DNA of 64,000 nucleotides from Rubeoparvulum massiliense. GTDB lineage: Bacteria; Bacillota; Bacilli; Rubeoparvulales; Rubeoparvulaceae. The DNA is taken from positions 1,014,503 through 1,078,502 of the forward strand of contig NZ_CVPE01000006.1 in NCBI RefSeq assembly GCF_001049895.1, written 5' to 3'. Positions 28,408 to 37,516 of this stretch are shown piece by piece. Under the pieces are notes generated by a model, which was given only the letters and a program-made list of their open reading frames with translations, had not been told where the DNA came from and searched no databases. How positions within the stretch are numbered: position 1 is the stretch's first letter; each line of letters begins with the position of its first letter. The position numbers and the translations under genes were made by a program.

Positions 28408-29094
28408 TTAAAATTCTCGTCCTACTAAACGACTACCGATCCGAACATGGGTAGCCCCTTCTTCTACGGCAACTACAAAATCATTCGACATCCCCATAGA
28501 GAGATACTTTAGTGGAAATTGGGGATAGTGTTCCTTGGCGCGTTCCAGCATTTCACGGGCCTTGGCAAAGACAGGTCGTGCTTTTTCAGGATCCTCTACG
28601 AAGGGAGCCATGGTCATAATCCCCACAGGTTGTAGCGATGAGAATTGATTCAGCTCCTCTAAAAATGGAAACAGTTCCTCTGGATTTAGGCCATACTTAC
28701 TCTCCTCTCCAGAAATATTCACTTGAATAAAGGCAGAGAGGGGGGGAAGCTGTAGACCATCTGATCGTTTTTCGATCTCTTCTGCTAGTGAGAGTCGATC
28801 GAGGGAATGAATATAGGAAAACTTACCCAGGATGTATTTTACTTTGTTTGTCTGTAAATGACCAATAAAATGCCATGTACCACGGGACCCTAACTCGTCC
28901 CATTTAGGAATAGCATCTTGTACCTTACTCTCACCAATATGCTGAATGCCTGCATCTAATGCAGCAGCGGTAGTAGCAGGGGAAACATACTTGGTTACTG
29001 CAATCAATGTTACATCTTCAGGACTACGGTGGGAGCGTATGCATGCTTCCTTAATTTCTTCTTCAATGGCTTCTTTCTGGATGCAAATATCCAT
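28408..29094 (-). CDS. ylmE: Pyridoxal-phosphate homeostasis protein (YggS/YlmE)
   Basis: PLP-binding protein of the alanine-racemase-like fold that buffers cellular PLP. The PLP lysine is in LIAVTKYVS near residue 36; other family motifs are WHFIGHLQTNK near 80, SMGMSNDF near 200 and the phosphate-binding GSRLVGREF at the C-terminus. Normal length 228. It overlaps ylmD (TGATG). Confidence 0.94.
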   Translation of the reverse strand: MDICIQKEAIEEEIKEACIRSHRSPEDVTLIAVTKYVSPATTAAALDAGIQHIGESKVQDAIPKWDELGSRGTWHFIGHLQTNKVKYILGKFSYIHSLDRLSLAEEIEKRSDGLQLPPLSAFIQVNISGEESKYGLNPEELFPFLEELNQFSSLQPVGIMTMAPFVEDPEKARPVFAKAREMLERAKEHYPQFPLKYLSMGMSNDFVVAVEEGATHVRIGSRLVGREF

Positions 29095-29948
29095 CAGTGT
29101 TGTCCTCCCGCGAGTTGAATAAATGCTGCCATTCGTCCCGTTTTTCCTCCCTCTTTACGATATGAGAAAAATCGATCCACATGACAACTTGTGCAATCGT
29201 TGGATTGAACAATCTGATCCGAGGGAACACCAACAGCTTCAAGGATGAGACGGTTCGCCTGTGACAAATGACATCGATACTGACCCTTATTAGATAGGGG
29301 CGTTAGCACCTCTTCAACTTTATCTTGTAAATGATAATGTTCTAATTGCTCAACTAAAGGAATGGCAACATGGTCTGAAATCTCATAGCAACAGCCCTGA
29401 ATGGATGGGCCTATGGCAACAAGGATCTCATTGGGCTGCACATGATATTCCTTCTGCCAGCGTTGGACCATTGTGGCTCCGATTCCTTTTACGGTTCCAC
29501 GCCAGCCAGCATGGGCAAGACCAATCAGTTGAGCGCCAGGAGCATAGAAAAAGAGGGGTACACAGTCGGCAAATAATGCTGTTAGAAGGATCCCTGCTTG
29601 ATCTGTGTATGCACCATCCCATTGAGGAATCGCATCCTCCAAGCTATCACGACCACGGCCTGCATCGAATTGCGATACATAACCAATTTTGTCGCTATGA
29701 ACCTGTTGAAATGAAACCCAGCCATTCCATGCAAGCTGGGCATCCTCACAGAGTTGATGGCGATTTTGCTGCACAAGCTCTTCCTTATCTCCCACATGAT
29801 AACCTAGATTATTGGATTGGAAGGGCGGTTCACTAAATCCATGCAATCGTGTAGTAAAACCGGCTCGAACCGGATAGGCATTTTCCCAGGTGGACAATGC
29901 TAAATAGTGCTGATCGAGTGTTAAAGTAAATGGCTCCTTCTGACTCAT
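29094..29948 (-). CDS. pgeF: Peptidoglycan editing factor / multicopper-oxidase-like purine nucleosidase (YlmD/PgeF)
   Basis: DUF152 (COG1496) protein. Members remove misplaced residues in wall precursors (PgeF) and have been shown to act on purine nucleosides. Metal-binding signature residues are seen in QQVHSD near 80, LFADCVPLFF near 125 and LAHAGWRGTVKGIG near 140. The start is the ATG at 29948, seven nt after AGGAGG; the frame extends 57 nt upstream without a site. It follows an intrinsic terminator (30006-30034), so it must have its own promoter, which I could not define. Confidence 0.9.
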   Translation of the reverse strand: MSQKEPFTLTLDQHYLALSTWENAYPVRAGFTTRLHGFSEPPFQSNNLGYHVGDKEELVQQNRHQLCEDAQLAWNGWVSFQQVHSDKIGYVSQFDAGRGRDSLEDAIPQWDGAYTDQAGILLTALFADCVPLFFYAPGAQLIGLAHAGWRGTVKGIGATMVQRWQKEYHVQPNEILVAIGPSIQGCCYEISDHVAIPLVEQLEHYHLQDKVEEVLTPLSNKGQYRCHLSQANRLILEAVGVPSDQIVQSNDCTSCHVDRFFSYRKEGGKTGRMAAFIQLAGGQH

Positions 29949-30005
29949 CCTCACTCCTCCTAGCTTCCATCCTGATTGTAACATAGTTTTCCTCTCCCTT
30001 GTCAT

Positions 30006-30034
30006 TAAAAAAAGCAGACCAATGCTCGTCTGCT
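30006..30034 (-). terminator. Intrinsic terminator between ylmC and ylmD
   Basis: AGCAGAC and GTCTGCT form a 7-bp stem with an 8-nt loop. TTTTTTT follows on the minus strand, and CTTTTT on the plus strand, so it can work in both directions. Confidence 0.9.
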
Positions 30035-30068
30035 CTTTTTATGACATGGATTCACCTGATTAATTTGC

Positions 30069-30344
30069 TTAAATTGCTGGGTATTCATTTCTCTGATCAT
30101 AAGGAGGAATGGGCTGCTCTAGACGAACAAGAATCACATCCTTACCCACTTTTACGATATTCTGCCAAGCGATTAACACCTCTTCTCCTGATCCAAATAT
30201 ACCGAAGCGCTTCGCATATTTAGGCAGAATGATGGCCCGTATCTTTCCTTGTTGTAAGTCGATCTCAAAATCCATAATTTGGCCAAGCCGACTACCATCT
30301 ATAATATTCACCACATCTTTAGTCTGAAAATCGGACAGTTTCAT
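30069..30344 (-). CDS. ylmC: YlmC/YmxH-family PRC-barrel sporulation protein
   Basis: Small PRC-barrel protein: MKLSDFQTKDVVNI, then a central GQIMDFEIDLQQGKIRAII and PKYAKRFGIFG. The YlmC/YmxH family is restricted to endospore formers; molecular role unknown. The start is the ATG at 30344, after AAGGTGGGTGGG; a GTG four codons upstream is within that site. It lies directly after sigG. A possible SigE-type promoter is at 30373-30399. Confidence 0.88.
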   Translation of the reverse strand: MKLSDFQTKDVVNIIDGSRLGQIMDFEIDLQQGKIRAIILPKYAKRFGIFGSGEEVLIAWQNIVKVGKDVILVRLEQPIPPYDQRNEYPAI

Positions 30345-30372
30345 AAGCCCACCCACCTTTACTTCTTACTAC

Positions 30373-30399
30373 AATATATGATGGGAGGATGAAATATGT
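30373..30399 (-). promoter_or_regulatory. Possible SigE-type promoter before ylmC
   Basis: ACATATT and CATATATT on the minus strand with a 12-bp spacer resemble the SigE consensus (kmATATT, CATACAmT), with two mismatches in the -10. Confidence 0.35.
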
Positions 30400-30408
30400 C
30401 CGCTCACT

Positions 30409-31191
30409 TCATGTTTTTACATATTTCTGCATCTGTGAGATAGCTGCTTTCTCTAGTCGTGATACCTGTGCTTGGGATATCCCAATCTCCTCAGCAACCT
30501 CCATCTGAGTTTTTCCCTCGAAGAAACGCATGGAGAGAATAACAAACTCACGATGATTCAATTTCCGCATGGCTTCTCGTAAAGCAATGTCATCGATCCA
30601 GAAAATCTCCTTATTCCGATCATCACTAATCTGGTCTAAGACATAGATAGGATCTCCCCCATCTTGATAGATCGGCTCGAAGAGGGAAACAGGTTCTTGA
30701 ATCGCATCCAGTGCAAAAACCACATCTTCCTTAGGAACGCCTAATAAGCTGGCAATCTCATATACTGTAGGCTCCCTTGAATAGCGATTAGTCAACTCAT
30801 CACGAGCCTGTAATGCCTTATAGGCAATATCTCGCAAGGAGCGTGAGACACGAATGGGATTATTATCCCGAAGATAGCGTCGAATCTCACCAATGATCAT
30901 GGGAACAGCATAGGTGGAAAACTTTACATTCTGCCCAAGATCAAAATTGTCAATGGCCTTCATTAAACCTATACACCCTACCTGAAATAAGTCATCCACA
31001 TTTTCACCGCGATTATTGAAGCGCTGAATCACACTGAGCACAAGCCGTAAGTTCCCATTAATTAAAACCTGTCGTGCTGATAATTCCCCACTTTGCAAGC
31101 GGGTGAATAGCTCACGCATCTCCTGATTTTTTAGTACGGGGAGTTTGGATGTATCTACTCCACAGATCACCACTTTGTTACGTGCCACCAT
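30409..31191 (-). CDS. sigG: Late forespore sigma factor SigG
   Basis: Directs transcription in the engulfed forespore. The N-terminus has NKVVICGVDTSKLPVLKN, specific to SigG. Region 2 (about 60-130) includes LFQVGCIGLMKAIDNFD and FSTYAVPMIIGEIRRYLRDN; region 4 (about 205-255) has the HTH EVAEEIGISQAQVSRLEK. 260 residues is normal. It lies 60 bp after sigE, as in B. subtilis, with its own SigG-like promoter at 31222-31251 that would give autoregulation. Confidence 0.97.
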   Translation of the reverse strand: MVARNKVVICGVDTSKLPVLKNQEMRELFTRLQSGELSARQVLINGNLRLVLSVIQRFNNRGENVDDLFQVGCIGLMKAIDNFDLGQNVKFSTYAVPMIIGEIRRYLRDNNPIRVSRSLRDIAYKALQARDELTNRYSREPTVYEIASLLGVPKEDVVFALDAIQEPVSLFEPIYQDGGDPIYVLDQISDDRNKEIFWIDDIALREAMRKLNHREFVILSMRFFEGKTQMEVAEEIGISQAQVSRLEKAAISQMQKYVKT

Positions 31192-31221
31192 TCTCCCTCC
31201 TCATAGAGCTATGTTAATAAA

Positions 31222-31251
31222 AAGTATCTCCATGAAGGGAAGAAATATGCA
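31222..31251 (-). promoter_or_regulatory. SigG-type promoter of sigG (candidate)
   Basis: TGCATA (31246-31251) and GATACTT (31222-31228), 17 bp apart, closely resemble the forespore SigG consensus TGAATA-N17-CATACTA. It lies immediately beyond the sigE stop and fits the known self-activation of sigG. Confidence 0.6.
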
Positions 31252-31974
31252 TTACTCCATTTTGTGGAATTCTTTCTTTAGACGCTTAATAATTCGCTTC
31301 TCCAAGCGAGATATATAGGATTGCGAGATGCCTAATAAGTCAGCAACATCCTTCTGCGTCATCTCTTCACCACTATTTAAACCAAAGCGTAATTCGATAA
31401 TCGTCTTTTCACGATCTGTTAAATTGACCAACGCATTTTTAAGTAGCTTGCGATTCACTTCCTCCTCTAATTCTCGCATTACCAGATCATTCTCAGTTCC
31501 CAATACATCAGACAATAAAAGTTCATTACCATCCCAGTCTACATTGAGCGGCTCATCAAAGGAAACCTCATGACGTATCTTGTGATTGCGTCTAAGATAC
31601 ATTAAGATTTCATTTTCAATGCAGCGGGAAGCATAGGTGGCCAATTTAATTTTCTTTAATGGATCAAAGGTACGTACCGCTTTGATTAGGCCGATGGTTC
31701 CGATACTGATTAAATCCTCAATATTGATCCCCGTATTTTCAAACTTCCGAGCAATATAGACCACCAAACGGAGGTTCCGTTCGATCAAGATTGAACGTAC
31801 CGCTTCATCTCCCAATGGCAATTGGTCAAGCAGATATGCTTCCTCCTCCTTGCTTAACGGAGGAGGTAAGGTTTCACTGCCACCAATATAATAAACTTCA
31901 TCCGATCTCAGACCCATTCGCATGAGAAGTCGGACCCAGAAAAGGTTAAATATGAAACGCCACCGCTTAAGCAT
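31252..31974 (-). CDS. sigE: Mother-cell sigma factor precursor pro-SigE
   Basis: Early mother-cell sigma factor made as an inactive precursor. The first about 27 residues form the hydrophobic/amphipathic pro-sequence, ending in the conserved [11 protein letters not shown] where SpoIIGA cleaves. Region 2 contains [19 protein letters not shown] and [20 protein letters not shown]; region 4 has the [22 protein letters not shown]. 240 residues is standard. The ATG overlaps the spoIIGA stop by 8 nt, so protease and substrate are made together. Confidence 0.97.
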   Translation of the reverse strand: MLKRWRFIFNLFWVRLLMRMGLRSDEVYYIGGSETLPPPLSKEEEAYLLDQLPLGDEAVRSILIERNLRLVVYIARKFENTGINIEDLISIGTIGLIKAVRTFDPLKKIKLATYASRCIENEILMYLRRNHKIRHEVSFDEPLNVDWDGNELLLSDVLGTENDLVMRELEEEVNRKLLKNALVNLTDREKTIIELRFGLNSGEEMTQKDVADLLGISQSYISRLEKRIIKRLKKEFHKME

Positions 31975-32893
31975 GAAGAACCTCCTTTTTTAATTCCTTG
32001 ATCATATGGGGATGAAGAATGGCCTGAAATGAGCCCTCCGTTGCAAGAACCTCTGGATGAATCCCAACCCATACTTGCTCAATGATTCTTTGTTCTCCCT
32101 GATACACAAAGGTAAGACGTGTTGGTTTAATGGCAATTAATAGGTGACGCCCCTTAGAAGCGCCCTGAAATGGAATAAAGCGAACCAACGGTAAATATTC
32201 ATGGGGTACCTCCATGAGCTTCTCCATGGTGACTTGCTCCTGCTGCTCTACCAATCTTCTGATTGGCTCCGGTAAAAGCTCCTGAAGAAGCTTGAGCTCC
32301 ACCAACATGACAGGGACACCACTAAAGGGATCTACCAAGCGATTTCCTGTATCCACCAAGGCATTACAGGTGATGCGCTCCTGAAATAGGACAATTTCCA
32401 CTTCAACGATCCATTGCTTCAGCATGCTTTCCTTCTCACGCAATGATCGTTCTCTTATTTGGCTCCACAATACGAGCACAACCCCTAGTAATAATATGGA
32501 GAATGAGATGGTGGATCCATCACCCCAAGAGATGAGTACTCCTTGATAAGCAGTTCCAGAGGTCTGCGCCATGTAATGAAGTCCTAAGATACCTCCACCT
32601 ACTGAGAAAGAAAGAAGAAAGAACGTAAGCAGGATCTGGAAGTAAAACCTAAATTGCCGAAATCCAAAAGCAATCCAACACATGAAAGCTGCCACCAGTA
32701 CCTTGATCGGAAGACTTAATAAGAATGTCCATGTTGGCGTTAAGATCATCAGCGCATAAAGAGCTCCTATTAATGCAGCGAGCAACAGCCGCCACCAGCT
32801 GATTCTTTGTTGACGAAAGCGCCCTGTAAAATAGAGCAGTACAAGATTGAATCCTCCATTCAGGATTAGGAAGAGATCAAGGTAGACAACCAT
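31967..32893 (-). CDS. spoIIGA: Sporulation sigma-E factor-processing protease SpoIIGA
   Basis: Membrane aspartic protease that removes the pro-sequence of SigE after a forespore signal. Five membrane segments occupy about residues 1-145. The cytosolic part has the active-site [16 protein letters not shown] near residue 185. The start is the ATG at 32893 ([12 protein letters not shown]), nine nt after AGGTGG; a GTG at 32902 lies within that site. 308 residues fits the family. The spoIIG-type promoter at 32919-32951 lies just upstream. Confidence 0.95.
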   Translation of the reverse strand: MVVYLDLFLILNGGFNLVLLYFTGRFRQQRISWWRLLLAALIGALYALMILTPTWTFLLSLPIKVLVAAFMCWIAFGFRQFRFYFQILLTFFLLSFSVGGGILGLHYMAQTSGTAYQGVLISWGDGSTISFSILLLGVVLVLWSQIRERSLREKESMLKQWIVEVEIVLFQERITCNALVDTGNRLVDPFSGVPVMLVELKLLQELLPEPIRRLVEQQEQVTMEKLMEVPHEYLPLVRFIPFQGASKGRHLLIAIKPTRLTFVYQGEQRIIEQVWVGIHPEVLATEGSFQAILHPHMIKELKKEVLHA

Positions 32894-32918
32894 TTTCTTC
32901 ACCCACCTAGGTGAAGCT

Positions 32919-32951
32919 AGTATACTGTATTTATATTACAATGTCTGTCAA
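32919..32951 (-). promoter_or_regulatory. spoIIG-type promoter with an extended spacer
   Basis: TTGACA (32946-32951) and TATACT (32919-32924) are 21 bp apart, not 17. B. subtilis spoIIG has a similarly wide spacing of 22 bp and needs Spo0A. The 7-mer TTTGACA covering the -35 matches the Spo0A box (TTCGACA) at six of seven positions. Confidence 0.72.
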
Positions 32952-32980
32952 AACTTGCCGATCAAGTACAGCATTTTTTG

Positions 32981-33020
32981 TAAAAAAATAGAGTAGATTC
33001 ATAGTAAAATGAATCTACTC
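32981..33020 (-). terminator. Intrinsic terminator after ftsZ
   Basis: A perfect 11-bp stem (GAGTAGATTCA with its complement) and 8-nt loop followed on the minus strand by TATTTTTTTA end the division cluster transcript and insulate spoIIGA. Confidence 0.95.
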
Positions 33021-33053
33021 AAGTATCAGGCGTATTCTAGTTTATGGCAAGAA

Positions 33054-34169
33054 TTAAGGACGATTGCGACGACGACGCTCGCGAAGGAAAGCAGGAATCT
33101 CTAGATTATTTAGATCATCACCCAAATTAGTCGGTTCCAATTCCTCTTCTAAGCGACTTGGACGTCGATTAGCACTATGGAGATGCCGTTCCTCTCTTGT
33201 TACCGGTTGCTGCTTGGTCTCATCAAAACCAGTAGCGATCACAGTGACAACAATCTCATCCTCAAGATCCTCATTGATTACAGCACCGAAAATCATATTA
33301 ACATCGCGGTCAGCTGAAGAAGAAACAATATCTGCTGCTTCATTCACTTCGTATAGACTCAAATTCGAGCCCCCTGTAATATTCATCAGAACGCCATGGG
33401 CGCCATCGATGGAAGTTTCCAGTAATGGGCTACAAATGGCCTTCTTCGCAGCTTCAGCAGCGCGGTTCTCCCCTGTGGCAATACCGATCCCCATCAAGGC
33501 TGAACCTTTTTCACTCATAATTGCCTTTACGTCAGCAAAGTCGAGATTGATTAAGCCGGGTACAGCAATTAAATCAGAGATCCCCTGAACACCTTGGCGC
33601 AGCACATTATCTGCCTCACGAAAAGCTTCAAGCATCGGGGTGTTCTTATCAACGATCTCGAGCAAACGATCATTGGGGATAACGATCAATGTATCTACTT
33701 TTTCTTTCAGAGCTTCAATTCCGTTGATCGCTTGCATCATACGCTTTCGTCCTTCAAAGGTAAAAGGACGTGTCACAACTCCAACAGTAAGGGAGCCAAC
33801 TTCCCTAGCGATCTCAGCAATAACAGGAGCAGCACCAGTTCCTGTACCGCCTCCCATTCCTGCTGTAACGAAGACCATGTCTGCACCTTTTAGTGCATTG
33901 ACGATGCTCTCTCTGCTCTCCTCAGCAGCTTTTTTTCCAACCTCTGGATTAGCACCCGCTCCTAAACCACGGGTCAACTTTTCCCCAATTTGAAGTTTAT
34001 GGGGAGCCTTGGAGAGTTGAAGTGCTTGTGCATCCGTATTCACAGCGATAAATTCAACACCTTGAACACCTGCTTCAATCATTCGATTGACCGCATTGCT
34101 GCCACCGCCACCACAGCCGATTACCTTAATTCGGGCTAATGTATCTACGTCCATATCAAACTGTAACAT
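33054..34169 (-). CDS. ftsZ: Cell division GTPase FtsZ
   Basis: Tubulin-like GTPase that forms the Z ring. N-terminal [15 protein letters not shown] near residue 15, the GTP signature [15 protein letters not shown] near 105, and the T7 loop [11 protein letters not shown] near 207 are intact. The C-terminal linker (about 320-350) ends with the conserved peptide [13 protein letters not shown] that binds FtsA and other partners. 371 residues. GGGGGA precedes the ATG. Last gene of the cell-wall cluster, followed by a strong terminator. Confidence 0.98.
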   Translation of the reverse strand: MLQFDMDVDTLARIKVIGCGGGGSNAVNRMIEAGVQGVEFIAVNTDAQALQLSKAPHKLQIGEKLTRGLGAGANPEVGKKAAEESRESIVNALKGADMVFVTAGMGGGTGTGAAPVIAEIAREVGSLTVGVVTRPFTFEGRKRMMQAINGIEALKEKVDTLIVIPNDRLLEIVDKNTPMLEAFREADNVLRQGVQGISDLIAVPGLINLDFADVKAIMSEKGSALMGIGIATGENRAAEAAKKAICSPLLETSIDGAHGVLMNITGGSNLSLYEVNEAADIVSSSADRDVNMIFGAVINEDLEDEIVVTVIATGFDETKQQPVTREERHLHSANRRPSRLEEELEPTNLGDDLNNLEIPAFLRERRRRNRP

Positions 34170-34199
34170 ATCGATGGTTCCCCCTCACTAATCATACGC

Positions 34200-35468
34200 C
34201 TAGATAAATTCTTTTAACCAATTCTTCATCTTATCGAAAAAGCCTTCTGAGCTTTCATCATCAACATTTTGTGTATTACGATTACTTGGTGCTGCATAGG
34301 TAGCAGGGGATGCAGTCGTGGTCAACGTTCTACGTTTGCGGCTTTTCTGAAAAGCATATTTAACCAAACCCACGCCTGCTGTAAATGCAGGTGTGCGCAC
34401 ACCAATATAATCTGGCACAGCTACGCGAACCGAGGTCTGTAAAATATCCCGCGCTAGATCAAGGGCACCTGGCATCGCCATTACACCACCTGTTAGCACA
34501 TAGCCTCCAGGAATCTCTTCACGAAACCCTAGACGCTTAACCTCTTTTTCAATCATTTCATAGATTTCAACGAGACGTGCCTCAATAATATGGGCAAGAT
34601 CAATCTGGTCAAATTCCTTCTCCACATTACTGCCAATCCTTGGAACACGGAATGTTTCAGATTCAAGAGCATCCTCTACCAAAGCACAGCCGTATTTCAA
34701 TTTCACCTTTTCAGCCACATCAGTTTGAGTCCTTAATCCAATGGCGATATCATTGGTAATCATATCGCCACCAAGAGGAATTACAGAGGTTGCAACTAAA
34801 GAGCCCTGATCAAAAATAGAAATGGTGGTTGAGCCTGCTCCAATATCAGCGAGAACAACACCTAAATTCTTCTCATCATCAGATAGAGCTAGCATACTCG
34901 TGGCATATGGCTGCAAAATTACCCCAGTAATCTCTAGATCTGCTCGCTTTACACACCGAATCAAATTCTGCATCATCGTCTTGGAGCCGGATACAATGAT
35001 GCCTTCCATTTCGAGACGAACACCAACCATCCCTAATGGATCATTAATGCCATCTAGTCCATCCACAATATATTGTGTAGGTATGACATCAATAATTTCA
35101 CGTTCTGGTGAAATATTAACAACCCGCGCTGCATTCATTACACGATCAATATCCTCATCGCGAATCTCCCGATCTTCACTGGATACAGCAACGACACCAT
35201 GTGTTGGAGTCAATTCTATATGGTTACCTGCAATACCTATGTATACCTCATGGATTGGGAGTGCAACCATCCGTTCGGCGTTCTCTACAGCCTGACGGAT
35301 CGCTTGTACTGTTTGATCAATATCCACGATGGAACCTTTTTTTATCCCCTTGGAATCTGCTGTTCCAACACCAATAATATGAATGGATCCACTGCTCTTT
35401 TCAGCAATGATTACGCGTATTTTTGATGTACCTATATCTAAACTAACCACATATTCATTGTTGCTCAT
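34200..35468 (-). CDS. ftsA: Cell division protein FtsA
   Basis: Actin-like protein that tethers FtsZ to the membrane. Phosphate motifs VSLDIGTSKIRV (about 8) and ADIGAGSTTISIF (about 205), the SHS2 domain (about 85-160), and GGVMAMPG near 340. The C-terminus is an amphipathic helix (FFDKMKNWLKEFI) that binds membrane. 422 residues is usual. It is especially important here because sepF, the alternative anchor, is absent from its usual place. Confidence 0.97.
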   Translation of the reverse strand: MSNNEYVVSLDIGTSKIRVIIAEKSSGSIHIIGVGTADSKGIKKGSIVDIDQTVQAIRQAVENAERMVALPIHEVYIGIAGNHIELTPTHGVVAVSSEDREIRDEDIDRVMNAARVVNISPEREIIDVIPTQYIVDGLDGINDPLGMVGVRLEMEGIIVSGSKTMMQNLIRCVKRADLEITGVILQPYATSMLALSDDEKNLGVVLADIGAGSTTISIFDQGSLVATSVIPLGGDMITNDIAIGLRTQTDVAEKVKLKYGCALVEDALESETFRVPRIGSNVEKEFDQIDLAHIIEARLVEIYEMIEKEVKRLGFREEIPGGYVLTGGVMAMPGALDLARDILQTSVRVAVPDYIGVRTPAFTAGVGLVKYAFQKSRKRRTLTTTASPATYAAPSNRNTQNVDDESSEGFFDKMKNWLKEFI

Positions 35469-35546
35469 CTGGTGGCACCTCCTCTAGCAACATACTATGT
35501 CAATCCCATTACTGCAGATGAGATAGATCAAATCTAAATAATACTA

Positions 35547-35572
35547 ATTCTACAAGCATAGCTATAAAGCCT
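35547..35572 (-). promoter_or_regulatory. Possible SigH-type promoter of ftsA-ftsZ
   Basis: In the 265-bp gap between divIB and ftsA, AGGCTTT (35566-35572) and GTAGAAT (35547-35553) resemble the SigH pattern (RnAGGAwww and RnnGAAT), spacing one base longer than in spoVG. B. subtilis ftsAZ has a SigH promoter here. The gap also holds a 7-bp inverted repeat (35621-35642) and is AT-rich; nothing else was recognised. Confidence 0.4.
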
Positions 35573-35733
35573 ACTAGAAATGTAAAAAATTATCGTCTAA
35601 CAATATATATTTCAAAATACCTATACTTAATCTTTAGTATAGCATACTTCTTTCCCCCTCGTAGGAGACTTTTTACCTGTATATTGATGGATTATTAGTA
35701 TGAATATCATGAGGATAGGAAGGAAAATTGGTC

Positions 35734-36486
35734 TCATTCGCCAGAGGAATCTAGGTCTTTATTCTCGTTTAGAAGATCGTAGGGTTGAAACCATGCTGCT
35801 TCAAGTAAATAGATAACCCCTTTCTCCGTTCCCATGACACTGGTAATCTCTAAATAGCGTTGCATTTTTTCCAGATAGCGTAATGAAGTAACTGTTTCAT
35901 TACCATCTCTCATATAGATGTGAATCCGATCAGGTTCCTTCTCCGTTGGAACGAGAATCACTTCTGACATGGATTGTAGAATCGCTTCATCGAGACGATC
36001 TAACTTGATCCCTAGCTCAGGCAACAGTGTGGTATCTGACCAAGTGGTGATTAATGGTCGATCCACATAACGGCTTGTCCAATCAATGGACTTTAAAATA
36101 ACCCCATTTCCTAATAAGGGGTAAAGTTTTCCATCCTCTTTCCATAGAGCGACTCGTTCGTACTCGGTGATCTGAAGTAATAGCTTCCCTGGAAAGCTTT
36201 TTTTAATCTGAACTTCTTTCACCTCATCTAATTCTTCTAGTAAGCGTATTACTTCTCCTGTACGTAATTCAAAAAAATTGATACCAGGATGTAATTTGGC
36301 ATAGGAGAGGATCTCCTCATCGGTGAGTAACTCATTGCCAACAATTCGTATGGTGTCAATTTTACTCCAAGGTGAACGCAGAAAAAGAATAACGAATATG
36401 AGAACAAAGAAAAAAAGCAAAAGAAAAAGGAGTCGATAATTCTTACGTTTCTTTTGTGGTTCTGGTTGCGCATGTGGGATAGCCAT
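35734..36486 (-). CDS. divIB: Cell division protein DivIB (FtsQ)
   Basis: Bitopic membrane protein of the divisome that stabilises FtsL and FtsW-PBP complexes. A basic cytosolic segment (KKRKNYR) is followed by one membrane helix (about 20-40) and a POTRA domain starting IDTIRIVGNELLTDEEIL. A beta domain covers about 110-235. The start is the ATG at 36486 with GAGGTG six nt before; GTG at 36495 is an alternative. Position after murB is normal; ylxW, ylxX and sbp of B. subtilis are lacking. Confidence 0.92.
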   Translation of the reverse strand: MAIPHAQPEPQKKRKNYRLLFLLLFFFVLIFVILFLRSPWSKIDTIRIVGNELLTDEEILSYAKLHPGINFFELRTGEVIRLLEELDEVKEVQIKKSFPGKLLLQITEYERVALWKEDGKLYPLLGNGVILKSIDWTSRYVDRPLITTWSDTTLLPELGIKLDRLDEAILQSMSEVILVPTEKEPDRIHIYMRDGNETVTSLRYLEKMQRYLEITSVMGTEKGVIYLLEAAWFQPYDLLNENKDLDSSGE

Positions 36487-36517
36487 CACCTTCACCTCAC
36501 CAATTCAACCAATCGTC

Positions 36518-37432
36518 CTACATTGTTAGATGTTCACCAACACGCAAGACCTCTGTTTCCAATTGAATACCAAATTGTCGTTTAATCTCTTGTTGAACAT
36601 GGCTAATAAGCTGTTCAATATCTGCTGCTGATGCTTTTCCACGATTCACAATAAAATTTGCATGAATGGTGGATACTTGTGCATCACCCAACGAAAAACC
36701 TTTTAAGCCTGCTGCTTCAATTAAGCGGCCTGCATGATCTCCTTCAGGATTTCGGAACACACTACCAGCACAGGCTTCTTTGAGTGGCTGTGTTTTTCGT
36801 CGACGATCCTTATAGCTAGCAAGCGCTGCAGCGATCTCCTTACGATCACCTTTCTGCAATTGAAAATGTAGCTCTGTTACAATCCAAGGTTTTTCTTGAA
36901 GAATGGAAGTACGATATGCAAACTGCATCTCACGATTGGTAAGATGCAGAATTTTACCAGTTTCGGTCACCACTTCTACCATTTCGCATACGGCAGCCAT
37001 ATTTGATCCATGGGCACCTGCATTCATATAGCAGGCACCTCCTACAGTACCTGGAATTCCTCCTGCAAACTCCAATCCTGTTAATCCTGCTTTGCCAGCG
37101 GTTATGGCTAAATTGACCATGGAATAGCCAGCACCTACTTGAATCCGAGTATCCATGATCTCTAATTGATTAAAGCGATCTAATTTTATCACAGCACCGC
37201 GAATTCCAAGATCAGAAACAAGGATATTGGATCCCTTTCCCAGAACAAGCCAAGGAATTTCATGGCGATGTAGGATTTCAATCGTGCGCTGAAGTGCAGC
37301 TTTGTCTTGGATCACGAGGAAGAGGTCAGCAGGACCCCCAACCTTCCATGTGGTATACCTTGCCATGATTTCATTACATACGATGGTACCCACTTTCGCT
37401 TCATGTAGCTCCTTGATGGCATTCTGTAACAT
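36518..37432 (-). CDS. murB: UDP-N-acetylenolpyruvoylglucosamine reductase
   Basis: FAD enzyme that reduces the enolpyruvyl group to make UDP-MurNAc. The FAD domain begins YTTWKVGGPADLF near residue 26; GKGSNILVSD near 68 and GGIPGTVGGACYMNAGAHG near 122 follow, and the catalytic serine lies in CAGSVFRNP near 225. The C-terminal IHANFIVN is the type II enzyme. 304 residues. Located between murG and divIB as in B. subtilis. Confidence 0.96.
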   Translation of the reverse strand: MLQNAIKELHEAKVGTIVCNEIMARYTTWKVGGPADLFLVIQDKAALQRTIEILHRHEIPWLVLGKGSNILVSDLGIRGAVIKLDRFNQLEIMDTRIQVGAGYSMVNLAITAGKAGLTGLEFAGGIPGTVGGACYMNAGAHGSNMAAVCEMVEVVTETGKILHLTNREMQFAYRTSILQEKPWIVTELHFQLQKGDRKEIAAALASYKDRRRKTQPLKEACAGSVFRNPEGDHAGRLIEAAGLKGFSLGDAQVSTIHANFIVNRGKASAADIEQLISHVQQEIKRQFGIQLETEVLRVGEHLTM

Positions 37433-37516
37433 GGGATGCCCTCCTTCTGTTCAACACAATCATATCTTGCATGATAAATATTGTATGCACATCTAGAGGC
37501 TAAAGTGCCAATTAGC

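Noticed and set aside
33064-33993. Several open frames on the plus strand opposite ftsZ
   Set aside because: They are antisense to a highly conserved gene, lack ribosome sites and have low-complexity Ser/Arg/Ile-rich translations typical of shadow frames.
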